Positions 26,618 to 35,448 of a stretch of DNA of 64,000 nucleotides are shown piece by piece. Position 1 is the first letter of the stretch. The number at the start of each line of letters is the position of its first letter. Under the pieces are notes generated by a model that worked only from the letters and a program-made list of their open reading frames with translations, ran no database searches and was not told the DNA's origin. Source of the stretch: Mucilaginibacter sp. PPCGB 2223 (lineage in GTDB: Bacteria; Bacteroidota; Bacteroidia; Sphingobacteriales; Sphingobacteriaceae); the NCBI RefSeq assembly GCF_001705515.1, contig NZ_MDJS01000004.1:310001-374000 (forward strand). The letters run 5' to 3'. The translations under genes were made by a program, and so were the position numbers.

Positions 26618-27511
26618 TTAGTTGCTTGATAAGGCTGCCGCGCCGCTCACAATCTCGGTAAGCTCGGTAGTGATGGCTGCCTGGCGTGCCTGGTTATAGC
26701 TTAAGCGTAAGTTACGCAGAAGTTCGCCGGCGTTATCGGTAGCTTTGTCCATCGCCGTCATCCGGGCGCCATGCTCTGATGCATGCGAATCCAATACGGC
26801 TTTGTACAATTGTATCTTGATATTTTTCGGTATCAGTTGCTCAACGATCTCCTCCTTCGATGGCTCTAAAATATAATCGACTTTAGATGCAGCTGTTGTG
26901 CCTTTGCTTTCTTTTTGGTCGGCCTTTGGTACCGGCAACAATTGCTCAACTTTAACAATCTGTACAGCCGCGTTTTTAAACTGGTTGTACACCAGTTCAA
27001 CACGATCGTACTCGCCTTTCAAAAAGCCATCCATGATAGATTGGGTAACTTTTGAAACGTTTTCGAAGTTAAGCGCGTTAAATATCTCGTTATTGTTACC
27101 GATAACATTGTATTTACGGCGCTGATAAAACTCCTGCGATTTTTTACCGATACCTACGATAGATACGTTGCCTGCTTTTAACTGGGCGCTGTATTTTTCG
27201 GCGATGATGTTGTTGGCCGCTTTAATTACGTTGGTATTGAAAGCACCGGCCAAACCACGGTTCGACGATACTACCACTACCAATACCTTGTTCGGCTCGC
27301 GCTCCTGCAGGTATGGCGAAGAACCATCTTCTAAACTTGCAGAAAGATTAGCCAGGATATCGTTCAGCTTATTGGCATAGGGCCTTAACTGGATGATAGC
27401 ATTGGTGGCACGCTTCAGCTTGGCCGCCGAAACCATTTTCATGGCTTTGGTGATCTGCTGTGTCGACCTTACCGACGCGATCCGGTTTCTTACTTCTTTT
27501 AAATTTGCCAT
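26618..27511 (-). CDS. atpG: ATP synthase F1 subunit gamma
   Basis: Central rotor shaft of F1. Typical N-terminus MANLKEVRNRIASVRSTQQITKAMKM (first 19 residues diagnostic) and C-terminal helix with NAGELLRNLRLSYNQARQA. 297 residues; there is an insert with KADQKESKGTT near the middle. Last gene of the atp operon. The 88-bp gap to atpA contains an inverted-repeat array. Confidence 0.97.
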   Translation of the reverse strand: MANLKEVRNRIASVRSTQQITKAMKMVSAAKLKRATNAIIQLRPYANKLNDILANLSASLEDGSSPYLQEREPNKVLVVVVSSNRGLAGAFNTNVIKAANNIIAEKYSAQLKAGNVSIVGIGKKSQEFYQRRKYNVIGNNNEIFNALNFENVSKVTQSIMDGFLKGEYDRVELVYNQFKNAAVQIVKVEQLLPVPKADQKESKGTTAASKVDYILEPSKEEIVEQLIPKNIKIQLYKAVLDSHASEHGARMTAMDKATDNAGELLRNLRLSYNQARQAAITTELTEIVSGAAALSSN

Positions 27512-27529
27512 TCTTTTTTAGTATCAAGT

Positions 27530-27594
27530 AGTTAGTATCAAGTATCAAGTATTCAGACTTTCATCTTGCTACTTGATACTCGATACTTGCTACC
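27530..27594. repeat. Intergenic inverted-repeat array (atpA-atpG)
   Basis: The left arm AGTATCAAGTAGTTAGTATC... and the right arm ...CTTGCTACTTGATACTCGAT are inverted copies. The same words as at 8171-8250. Confidence 0.7.
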
Positions 27595-27599
27595 AAAAC

Positions 27600-29174
27600 T
27601 TAATATTTCCCAGCTAATTCTTTAGCTACTGTTTCTAATACGCTGGTTAACTGATCGTCGAACTTACCTGCTTTTAAGGCCGATAAAACTTCAGGGTGAC
27701 GCAGTTCCAGCTGGCTTAAATATTCAGCCTCAAACTCACGTACTTTGTTAATTGGCACGCTACGCATCAGGTTTTTGGTACCGGCATAGATGATCGCAAC
27801 CTGTTTCTCAACAGTCATTGGCGAAAACTGGCCTTGTTTCAGGATCTCTACGTTACGGGCGCCTTTATCTAATACGGTTTTAGTTGAGGCATCAAGGTCT
27901 GAACCGAATTTAGAGAAAGCTTCCAACTCACGGTACTGAGCCTGATCCAGCTTTAAGGTACCGGCAACTTTCTTCATCGATTTGATCTGTGCGCTACCGC
28001 CCACACGTGATACCGAGATACCTACGTTGATAGCAGGGCGAACACCAGCGTTGAATAGGTTAGATTCTAAGAATATCTGACCGTCAGTGATCGAGATCAC
28101 GTTAGTTGGGATGTATGCAGATACGTCACCCGCCTGTGTTTCGATGATCGGAAGCGCCGTTAGTGACCCGCCGCCTTTAACGATACCTTTGATCGACTCC
28201 GGCAAATCGTTCATCGCTTGTGCGATGCTATCCGAAGCGTTGATCTTAGCGGCACGCTCCAACAAACGGCTGTGCAGGTAAAATACGTCGCCAGGGTAAG
28301 CCTCACGGCCCGGCGGACGACGTAACAGCAACGAAACCTCACGGTAAGCCACGGCTTGTTTCGATAAGTCATCATAAACGATCAAAGCCGGACGGCCTGT
28401 GTCGCGGAAGAACTCACCAATTGCAGCACCTGCAAACGGAGCAAAGAACTGCATCGGAGCAGGATCAGAAGCCGAAGCTGCAACGATGATAGTGTATGGT
28501 AATGCACCGCTTTCTTCCAAAGTACGCAATACGTTAGCCACGGTCGAGTTTTTCTGGCCGATAGCAACATATATACAGTAAACCGGTTTGCCGGCTTCGT
28601 AAAATTCTTTTTGGTTAATGATGGTATCGATACAAACAGCCGATTTACCGGTCTGCCTGTCGCCGATTACCAGCTCACGCTGGCCACGGCCGATCGGGAT
28701 CATCGCGTCGATAGCTTTGATACCGGTTTGCAGCGGCTCGTTAACTGGCTGGCGGTAGATAACGCCCGGAGCTTTACGCTCTAAAGGCATTTCGTAAGTG
28801 GTGCCTGCAATTGGTCCTTTACCGTCTATAGGCTCGCCCAAAGTGTTTACCACACGGCCAAGCATCCCTTCACCAACTTTGATCGAAGCGATCTTGCTGG
28901 TGCGTTTTACGGTATCACCTTCTTTAACACCATCTGATGGGCCTAACAATACCACACCTACGTTGTCTTCTTCAAGGTTAAGTACTATACCTTGCAGGTT
29001 GCTGTCAAACTCAACAAGCTCGCCCGATTGTACTTTTGTTAAGCCGTAAACGCGGGCGATACCGTCGCCTACCTGCAATACGGTACCTACTTCTTCTAAT
29101 TCAGATTCTGACTTAAAGCCCGACAACTGCTGCCGCAAAATTGCTGATACTTCGTCTGGTCTTACCTCTACCAT
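27600..29174 (-). CDS. atpA: ATP synthase F1 subunit alpha
   Basis: Nucleotide-binding regulatory subunit of F1. Walker [10 protein letters not shown] (about 169-177), Walker B region [17 protein letters not shown], and the signature [17 protein letters not shown]. 524 residues is typical. 33 bp after atpH. Confidence 0.98.
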   Translation of the reverse strand: MVEVRPDEVSAILRQQLSGFKSESELEEVGTVLQVGDGIARVYGLTKVQSGELVEFDSNLQGIVLNLEEDNVGVVLLGPSDGVKEGDTVKRTSKIASIKVGEGMLGRVVNTLGEPIDGKGPIAGTTYEMPLERKAPGVIYRQPVNEPLQTGIKAIDAMIPIGRGQRELVIGDRQTGKSAVCIDTIINQKEFYEAGKPVYCIYVAIGQKNSTVANVLRTLEESGALPYTIIVAASASDPAPMQFFAPFAGAAIGEFFRDTGRPALIVYDDLSKQAVAYREVSLLLRRPPGREAYPGDVFYLHSRLLERAAKINASDSIAQAMNDLPESIKGIVKGGGSLTALPIIETQAGDVSAYIPTNVISITDGQIFLESNLFNAGVRPAINVGISVSRVGGSAQIKSMKKVAGTLKLDQAQYRELEAFSKFGSDLDASTKTVLDKGARNVEILKQGQFSPMTVEKQVAIIYAGTKNLMRSVPINKVREFEAEYLSQLELRHPEVLSALKAGKFDDQLTSVLETVAKELAGKY

Positions 29175-29207
29175 TGTTTAAAATTTATTTTAGAGTTCTA
29201 TTTACAA

Positions 29208-29762
29208 TTATTTAGCTACCTCGTGGGCAAATTCGTTCTTCAATTTCTTTAAGCTGTTGGCAATGCTGTTGTCTATTTGTTTATCGCCAACGGTTAAAAT
29301 AAAGCCACCGATCAGGCTTGGGTCAATCTTGGTTTCCAGTATAACATCACAATTACTGCCAACTTCTGCCTTTACTATCTCACTAACAGCTTTCTTGTTA
29401 GCTGCCGACAGCTCAACCGCCGAAACGATTTTAGCTTTAACGATATTCTTTTTGGCGTTGTATTGGTTAATAAATTCCTGTGCGGTATAAAATAAAACTT
29501 CACCGCGGCTTTTATTGATCATGATCTTAAAAAAACCGATGGTTGCTTTACTTACTTTGCCTTCGAAAAGGGCATCCAGTATGTTGATCTTTTTATCGTG
29601 CGATATAATAGGGTTACTCAGCACAATTTGCAACTGGTGGTTAGCCTTTAAAGTTTGCACAAAAAGATCCATATCACTTTTAACCTGCTCGAGCGAATTT
29701 TGCTCGATCGCAAGATCGATGAGCGACTTGGCGTACCTTGAACCTACTGTTAATTCAGACAT
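29208..29762 (-). CDS. atpH: ATP synthase F1 subunit delta
   Basis: Stator protein linking F1 to subunit b (OSCP-like). 184 residues, N-terminal helical bundle (VGSRYAKSLIDLAIEQ) and C-terminal VDPSLIGGF-type motif (KIDPSLIGGFILTVGDKQID). The gap to atpF holds a repeat array. Confidence 0.95.
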   Translation of the reverse strand: MSELTVGSRYAKSLIDLAIEQNSLEQVKSDMDLFVQTLKANHQLQIVLSNPIISHDKKINILDALFEGKVSKATIGFFKIMINKSRGEVLFYTAQEFINQYNAKKNIVKAKIVSAVELSAANKKAVSEIVKAEVGSNCDVILETKIDPSLIGGFILTVGDKQIDNSIANSLKKLKNEFAHEVAK

Positions 29763-29770
29763 TATTATTA

Positions 29771-29846
29771 CAGTTGTGAGTTGTTGGTTATCGGTTGTGA
29801 GTTAGCCATTTTTTGAACTGACTACTGACAACAGACCACTGACAAT
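29771..29846. repeat. Intergenic inverted-repeat array (atpF-atpH)
   Basis: CAGTTGTGAGTTGTTGGTTA... on the left and ...CTGACTACTGACAACAGACC on the right form an imperfect inverted repeat filling the gap. The words resemble those at 40321-40400. Confidence 0.6.
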
Positions 29847-30359
29847 TTAATTTAATTTAACTTTTTTCAACAGGTCCTCAACCAGTTCTTCCTGTTTTTT
29901 CTGATCCTCGAATTGCTTGCGCAAAATCTTTTCGGCTATCTCGAGCGAAAGTGTGGCAACCTGTTCTTTAACACCTGCCATGGCAATAGCGGTTTGGTTA
30001 TCGATCTCGATACGGGCTTTTTCGATCATGCGTGCGCCTTCTCTTTGCGCAGTTTCTTTAGCTTCGCCTACGATCTGGTCCTTCATCTTTTTAGCTTCGC
30101 GCAGGATGAGGTCGCGTTCGGCACGGGCTTGTTTCAGCAACTCTTCGTTCTCGCCGGTTAAGCGCGCCATTTCTTCTTTAGCGGCAGCAGCTTTTTGCAA
30201 AGCATCCTCTATCGATTGCTCACGCTCGCTCAATGCAGCTACGATGGGTTTCCATGCAAATGCCCTTAACACAATAAACAAGATAGCAAAAGAAACCGCA
30301 GACCATATAAATAGACCCGGATCGGGGCTAACTAATGGGTTTAATGATAATATCGTCAT
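29847..30359 (-). CDS. atpF: ATP synthase F0 subunit b
   Basis: Peripheral stalk. One N-terminal membrane helix (LFIWSAVSFAILFIVLRAF, about residues 16-34) followed by a long charged helix. 170 residues, ATG start. Preceded by an 83-bp gap with a terminator-like hairpin that separates it from atpE. Confidence 0.96.
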   Translation of the reverse strand: MTILSLNPLVSPDPGLFIWSAVSFAILFIVLRAFAWKPIVAALSEREQSIEDALQKAAAAKEEMARLTGENEELLKQARAERDLILREAKKMKDQIVGEAKETAQREGARMIEKARIEIDNQTAIAMAGVKEQVATLSLEIAEKILRKQFEDQKKQEELVEDLLKKVKLN

Positions 30360-30391
30360 TTTTAAAACTTAGTGTCTGTGTTGTAAAAGGT

Positions 30392-30427
30392 AAAAAAACA
30401 AGACTGCAGCCAACCGCGGCAGCCCTG
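30392..30427 (-). terminator. Terminator-like hairpin between atpE and atpF
   Basis: Minus strand CAGGGCTGC pairs with GCAGTCTTG (9 bp with two G.T pairs) and is followed by seven T. It is inside the operon, so partial termination or 3'-end protection of the upstream mRNA is likelier than a full stop. Confidence 0.55.
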
Positions 30428-30442
30428 TTTTAATAGTTTTAA

Positions 30443-30649
30443 TTACTTGGTTAAGAAAGCAACAACCACAGCAAATAATGCTACCGCTTCAACGAAAGCA
30501 GCTGCAATAAGCATTGCAGTCTGAATTTTGTTTGCAGCTTCTGGTTGACGGGCCATGCCCTCCATAGCTTTTCCACCAATACTTCCGATACCGATACCTG
30601 CACCTATCGCAGCTAAACCGGCACCAATTCCAGCAATACTTCCAGTCAT
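30443..30649 (-). CDS. atpE: ATP synthase F0 subunit c
   Basis: Ring proteolipid, 68 residues, two membrane helices joined by a polar loop GMARQPEA. The ion-carrying glutamate is in AAFVEAVALF. I see no Gln/Ser-Thr pattern of sodium-type rings, so proton coupling is likely. Confidence 0.97.
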   Translation of the reverse strand: MTGSIAGIGAGLAAIGAGIGIGSIGGKAMEGMARQPEAANKIQTAMLIAAAFVEAVALFAVVVAFLTK

Positions 30650-30688
30650 TTTACTAATTATTAATATATGTGTTAAAAAAAATGCAAA

Positions 30689-31864
30689 TTAATGATGCTC
30701 ATCGGCGTGGTGCTCTTCAATAGCCATACCGATAAACAATGCAGATAAAATTGTAAATATAAACGCCTGTAAAAAGCCAACCAGCAATTCAATCGCACTG
30801 ATAAACAACGCAAACGGAATTGCGAAAGCCGACGCATACACCGATTTTAAAATTACAATAAGCGCAATTAAGCTTAATACTAGGATGTGGCCCGCAGTTA
30901 TGTTGGCAAACAAACGGATCATTAAGGCAATTGGCTTGGTGAATATACCAATAAACTCAACAACAGGCATTAACGGTACAGGGAATTTTAACCACCATGG
31001 TACGCCTGGCGTGTTAAATATATGGCCCCAGTAGCTTTTGTTACCGTTTACTGTTGTGATGATAAAGGTAGTTAAAGCCAACATCGCAGTTAAAGCAATA
31101 TTACCTGTCAGGTTAGCGCCACCTGGAAAAATAGGCACCAGGCCTAAAAGGTTATTGATCCAGATAAAGAAAAACACAGTTAGCAGGTAAGGCATAAACT
31201 TAGCGTATTTATGACCCAACTGCGGGATCGCAATATCATCGCGAACGAAGAGGATAAACGGTTCGAGTGCCGACTGCATACCTTTTGGCGCCTTACCTAC
31301 ATTCTTTTTATACGAACGGGCAATGCCTAAAAAGATGATCATCAGCAACGCCACCGAAATAAATAAGGCTAAAACGTTTTTGGTGATCGACAGGTCGAGC
31401 GGTTTTTCGTTAACCGGCACTTGGTTCTCGTCTACCTTAACATAAGTACCGTTTTCGTACTTGGCAGCGGCCGGGTAGTAGTATTTACCTTCGTAGTTAA
31501 CCAGGCTCTCGCCTTTCTCGGTAAATATCTCGGCGCCTTTTTCGTCTTCCTCGTGTTTGCTCGATAAAAAGGTAACAAAACCCGACTTAGTGTATAATAT
31601 CACCGGTAAAGGGATAGCTACTTTATCTTTGCCTTCGCCCCAGAAATGCCACTCGTGCGAATCGGCAATGTGGTGCAAAATAACTGCGGAAATATCTTCG
31701 TCTTTTTCGGCCTTTGTTTCTGTTTTCAGCGAATCGGCAGTAACGTCTTTTACGGCTTTAACTGTATCTTGAGCTTGAATGTTGCCTGCGGCAAACATTA
31801 AAAAAAGCGTAAAAAGTACAATTGGCGTAAAAAATTTTTCGATAAAAGGGCGTTTATTGTTCAT
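30689..31864 (-). CDS. atpB: ATP synthase F0 subunit a, with N-terminal extension
   Basis: Membrane channel subunit. The essential arginine is in MIRLFANITAGH and the last helices carry ELLVGFLQAFIFTIL. At 391 residues it is about 120 longer than E. coli subunit a. The extra part begins with a signal-like segment (IVLFTLFLMFAAGNIQAQ) and a charged stretch of about 130 residues (HHIADSHEWHFWGEGKDK) before the first channel helix; this is known from other Bacteroidota. ATG start; 19 bp after the preceding small membrane gene. Confidence 0.96.
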   Translation of the reverse strand: MNNKRPFIEKFFTPIVLFTLFLMFAAGNIQAQDTVKAVKDVTADSLKTETKAEKDEDISAVILHHIADSHEWHFWGEGKDKVAIPLPVILYTKSGFVTFLSSKHEEDEKGAEIFTEKGESLVNYEGKYYYPAAAKYENGTYVKVDENQVPVNEKPLDLSITKNVLALFISVALLMIIFLGIARSYKKNVGKAPKGMQSALEPFILFVRDDIAIPQLGHKYAKFMPYLLTVFFFIWINNLLGLVPIFPGGANLTGNIALTAMLALTTFIITTVNGNKSYWGHIFNTPGVPWWLKFPVPLMPVVEFIGIFTKPIALMIRLFANITAGHILVLSLIALIVILKSVYASAFAIPFALFISAIELLVGFLQAFIFTILSALFIGMAIEEHHADEHH

Positions 31865-31883
31865 TCTTGCAAGAAAACTACTT

Positions 31884-32267
31884 TCAATTTTGGTTGCGCA
31901 AGTTAATCAACAAACAATAAATTTCAAACACTGTATTGAATAAATATAGATAAAAAAAATTGCCTATAAATTTCGGGGCATCGATCTGGATTTTAGTGGT
32001 ATAAGCCAATATCACTATCATAAAAACAATAAACCTGATGAATGTGCCCCCAAGGAAGGTTTTTACCGAATTTTTACTGCCTTTTATAAAGCCGGTATGG
32101 TTAAGCAAGTGTATAATTAGTGTTAAAACTGCAAACAGCCCGAACAACTGCCAGAAGTAAGGGATGATCAGATTTAACGGTGCGAAATAAGTTTGGATGA
32201 TGGCCGGCGGTATAGCCAGCAACAGGTTAAATACGATGAAGTAGGTGTAGTACTTGTTAATTTTCAT
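31884..32267 (-). CDS. Membrane protein in AtpI position
   Basis: 127 residues, about four membrane segments (YFIVFNLLLAIPPAIIQTYF, IPYFWQLFGLFAVLTLIIHLL, FIRFIVFMIVILAY, FFYLYLFNTVFEIYCLL). Position between atpZ and atpB fits an AtpI-like c-ring assembly or cation-uptake factor, but similarity is not obvious to me. Overlaps atpZ by 4 bp (ATGA). Confidence 0.8.
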   Translation of the reverse strand: MKINKYYTYFIVFNLLLAIPPAIIQTYFAPLNLIIPYFWQLFGLFAVLTLIIHLLNHTGFIKGSKNSVKTFLGGTFIRFIVFMIVILAYTTKIQIDAPKFIGNFFYLYLFNTVFEIYCLLINLRNQN

Positions 32268-32494
32268 TTACTGAGCTGCCGGACGGTTAGATAAATAGAT
32301 AAGCATACGCCGGTAAGGGCCAGCAACGCGGTTATCCACTGCACATCGTGTTTAAGGCATGCATCGAGTTTATACCCCGCGTAGGTGAACAGGCCGATCA
32401 CGGCCGCCATCTGGAAAACCACCGAACTATACTTTGCATAGTTATTGGCGTTATTTTTAACGTCGCCGTTATTTTCGGGTTCAAGCTCTGCCAT
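32264..32494 (-). CDS. atpZ: AtpZ/AtpI family protein
   Basis: 76 residues with two hydrophobic helices (VVFQMAAVIGLFTYAGYKLD, WITALLALTGVCLSIYLTV). First gene of the atp operon, as AtpZ often is; thought to support magnesium/calcium movement or assembly. Family call rests on size, topology and place. Confidence 0.8.
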   Translation of the reverse strand: MAELEPENNGDVKNNANNYAKYSSVVFQMAAVIGLFTYAGYKLDACLKHDVQWITALLALTGVCLSIYLTVRQLSK

Positions 32495-32498
32495 CGTG

Positions 32499-32506
32499 CA
32501 AAAATA
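32499..32506 (-). promoter_or_regulatory. Possible -7 element of the atp operon
   Basis: Minus strand TATTTTTG, 4 bp before the atpZ ATG, implying a very short or absent leader. No clear -33 TTG. Confidence 0.3.
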
Positions 32507-32534
32507 TCAATCAATTTGAATAATGTGTAGTAAA

Positions 32535-32567
32535 TTGGCCCAACAATTAATATATCAGATATCTTTG
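32535..32567 (+). promoter_or_regulatory. porW/sprE promoter
   Basis: TTG (32535-32537), 22 bp, then TATCTTTG (32560-32567), a perfect -7 match, 35 bp before the start codon. Confidence 0.55.
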
Positions 32568-32602
32568 TATTAACGTTATCTGTTAAAAATCGGGATACCA
32601 TT

Positions 32603-35446
32603 TTGAGGCTTACATCATCTACCCTTTATAAAAACCTTGGCTATTTGCTGCCGGTGTTATTATTTGCTGCCTGTAACCTCGAAAAGGAAAGCGGTTTTAA
32701 CCGGATGATGCAGAACCTGACGGCCAGGTACAATATTTTATTCAATGCCAACGAAGTGCTGCGCCAGCATCAGGAAACCATGGCGCTGAACTATGTGGAT
32801 AATTACGGGCAGCTGCTCAGCGTTTACCAGGATACCGCCGCCAAAAGCCCGGCGGCGGACAAAGCGCTCACGAGCGTTATCGAACGCGGCAACACGCTCA
32901 TCGCAGAGAAGGAACAAAGCCATTATATACCTGATGCATACATGCTGCTGGGCAAAGCCAACTTTTTGCAGTATAACTATTACAACGCCATAGAGTTTTT
33001 TAGTTATGTGATACGTACCTACCCTAAAAGCCGCGATTTGGTACAGGAAGCCCGCGTGTGGAAAGCTCGTGCGCTGATGCATACCGACCAGTTGGCTGTA
33101 GCGGATACGTTACTGGATACCGCCCTACAAAACATCTTCCCGAAAGAACAGCACACTGCCGATGTATATGCTACCAAACTGCAATATGATATCTATGCAG
33201 AAAAATACGCAGATGCCGAGGCGATGGCGGCACAGGCTGTCCATTTCAGCAGGGATATTAACCATAAATTGCGCTGGACATTCATCCTCGCACAATTACA
33301 GGAGCTTAACCATAAACCTGCCGAGGCCGTTAAAAATTACAGCAGGGTAATGAACAGCAACGCCTCGTTCGAGATGGCTTTTAATGCCAGCCTGAACAAG
33401 ATACGTATTGAGGATACCCAGGCCGGCGATAAAACAACCCGCATCGACCGTTTACGCAAATTGCTGAAGAACGAGAACAACAAAGAGTTTATCGACCAGA
33501 TTTACTACCAGATAGGTGAGATCTATCTCGCCCAGGGCAATTATAACGAGGCTATCAAAAATTATCAGCTATCGATACGCAACAGCACCAAGAATCAAGA
33601 TCAAAAAGGTCTGTCGTACCTGCGCGTTGCCGATATCAATTTTAAAAACAAAGCCGATTACGCTACGGCTAAGAAATATTACGACAGTACGCTCACTAAC
33701 CTGTCGCCCACCTACCCGGGCTATCAAACCATCCGGAAAAAGGCCGATAACCTGCAACTGCTGGCCGACAGGCTCCAAACCATTGCCCGCGAGGATACTT
33801 TACAAATGCTGGCTAAGCTGAATGAAAAAGATCGCGCAGCCAAAATCACCGCCTTAGCATCCGGTACCTTATTACAACAGCAGGCTATAGCCACAGCCAG
33901 CAAAAACGTACAAACCGCGTCGGTACGGCAACAGTCCCAGCAAGGTGGCGGCCTTAATGCAACCGGCAATTTTTATTTTTATAACACCCAGGCCGTAGCC
34001 CAGGGCTATACCGATTTTAAACGGATATGGGGCAACCGGCCATTAACGGATAACTGGCGGCGCAGCGTACAATCGAATAATAATACGACTACTAATCCTT
34101 CGGTAGCGGCCATCGCCCAACAGAATACTACCGCATCGCCCGACCAGGTAGCCAAACCGGCGGCAAACCCTGCTTTAACCAAGTTGGAGAACGATCTGGC
34201 TCAGAATGTACCGCTTACACCAGCGCAATTGACCTTATCGAACACTAAAATTTATAACGCGTACCTGGATATCGCCAATTTTTACCGCGATGTACTGGAA
34301 GATAACAAGGAAGCCATCGGCATATTCGAACTGCTGTTACAGCGCTTCCCTAATACGGTGAATAAACCATCGGTTTATTATAACCTGTACAGGCTTTACA
34401 GCGATATCGACAAAGCCAAATCTGACTATTATAAAGACCTGATCCTGAAAAATTATGCCGAAAGCAATTTTGCCAAAGTTATCCTCGACCCGGATTATAA
34501 CCAGAAGCTGAACGACCAGAACGCGGCTTTTACCTCATCGTATACCGATCTGTTTGATCTGATCGTTAAACGCAAATACACAGAGGCTGTCACTAAAGCA
34601 AACGCAGTGATAGAGCAGTTCCCGGGCAGTGCTTTTTTAGCACAGGTTTATTACCTGCGTGCCATTGCTATGGGTCACCGGCAAAAGCTCGATCCGTTTA
34701 AAACCGAACTGGATGAGATCGTCAGCAAGTTCCCTGACGATAGACTCATCACGCCACTGGTTAAACAACATCAGGCTTTTATCGCTGCCAACGAGAGCGA
34801 CCTTGCTGCCCGCGAAGTAGTTTTGGTAGATACCGACCCTAACGAGGTACTGCCGTTTATGCAAAAGCAACCGGCCTATGTTAATCCGTATACCCCGGCG
34901 GTGCCCAAGGCACAGCCTAAGCCGCAGGTGGTAAAGCAAAATCCGCCGGCTAACAATAATCCTGTAATAAATAAACCTGTTACACCACCGGTTAGCACTC
35001 CGCCTGTAGCAAACCCGGTTGTTAAGAATACGGACAGCGCTACCATCAAACCACCGGTAATTGTTAAAGAAACGCTGTCAATCTATACAGCGGGGATGGC
35101 TGACAGTACCAATTACTATTTTGTAATTAACGTAAACACCAATAAGGTAAACATGGCCTCGTCGCGCTTTGGCATCGGGCAGTTTAACCGCGGGCGTTAT
35201 ACCGATAACAGCATCAGGCACCAGTTAAAACCGGCTAACGAGAACCAGTTGATCTATGTCGGCCGTTTTACCAACCTGGCAGCAGTAAAGGCTTATGCCC
35301 GAGCCATTGTACCGCTTTTGCCCGAAATTATGACCGTGCCGGCCGACAAATACAACTTTTTTATTATCACCCAGCAAAATCTGGATAAATTAGCCGACAA
35401 GAAAACAATCGATAATTATTACGATTTTTATCAAAAACATTATTAA
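32603..35446 (+). CDS. T9SS TPR lipoprotein PorW/SprE
   Basis: 947-residue lipoprotein (lipobox LLFAAC, C24) with many TPR units between about residues 30 and 700 (AYMLLGKANFLQYNYYNAIEF, IYYQIGEIYLAQGNYNEAI). The starting segment NLTARYNILFNANE is typical of PorW/SprE, a periplasmic part needed for type IX secretion. A proline/asparagine-rich linker (about 770-830) leads to a compact C-terminal domain (NQLIYVGRFTNLAAVKAYARA) reminiscent of SPOR. The start codon is TTG, set by the signal peptide. Only 2 bp separate it from the PBP1A gene, so secretion and wall synthesis genes share one operon. Confidence 0.88.
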   Translation: MRLTSSTLYKNLGYLLPVLLFAACNLEKESGFNRMMQNLTARYNILFNANEVLRQHQETMALNYVDNYGQLLSVYQDTAAKSPAADKALTSVIERGNTLIAEKEQSHYIPDAYMLLGKANFLQYNYYNAIEFFSYVIRTYPKSRDLVQEARVWKARALMHTDQLAVADTLLDTALQNIFPKEQHTADVYATKLQYDIYAEKYADAEAMAAQAVHFSRDINHKLRWTFILAQLQELNHKPAEAVKNYSRVMNSNASFEMAFNASLNKIRIEDTQAGDKTTRIDRLRKLLKNENNKEFIDQIYYQIGEIYLAQGNYNEAIKNYQLSIRNSTKNQDQKGLSYLRVADINFKNKADYATAKKYYDSTLTNLSPTYPGYQTIRKKADNLQLLADRLQTIAREDTLQMLAKLNEKDRAAKITALASGTLLQQQAIATASKNVQTASVRQQSQQGGGLNATGNFYFYNTQAVAQGYTDFKRIWGNRPLTDNWRRSVQSNNNTTTNPSVAAIAQQNTTASPDQVAKPAANPALTKLENDLAQNVPLTPAQLTLSNTKIYNAYLDIANFYRDVLEDNKEAIGIFELLLQRFPNTVNKPSVYYNLYRLYSDIDKAKSDYYKDLILKNYAESNFAKVILDPDYNQKLNDQNAAFTSSYTDLFDLIVKRKYTEAVTKANAVIEQFPGSAFLAQVYYLRAIAMGHRQKLDPFKTELDEIVSKFPDDRLITPLVKQHQAFIAANESDLAAREVVLVDTDPNEVLPFMQKQPAYVNPYTPAVPKAQPKPQVVKQNPPANNNPVINKPVTPPVSTPPVANPVVKNTDSATIKPPVIVKETLSIYTAGMADSTNYYFVINVNTNKVNMASSRFGIGQFNRGRYTDNSIRHQLKPANENQLIYVGRFTNLAAVKAYARAIVPLLPEIMTVPADKYNFFIITQQNLDKLADKKTIDNYYDFYQKHY

Positions 35447-35448
35447 AC

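Noticed and set aside
29771-30427. The repeat arrays in the atp operon as CRISPR
   Set aside because: Repeats are short, inverted and without regular spacers; no cas gene is present.
32355-32366. GGCATGCATCGA as another MarR operator
   Set aside because: It lies inside atpZ coding sequence and matches only the core GCATGCAT.
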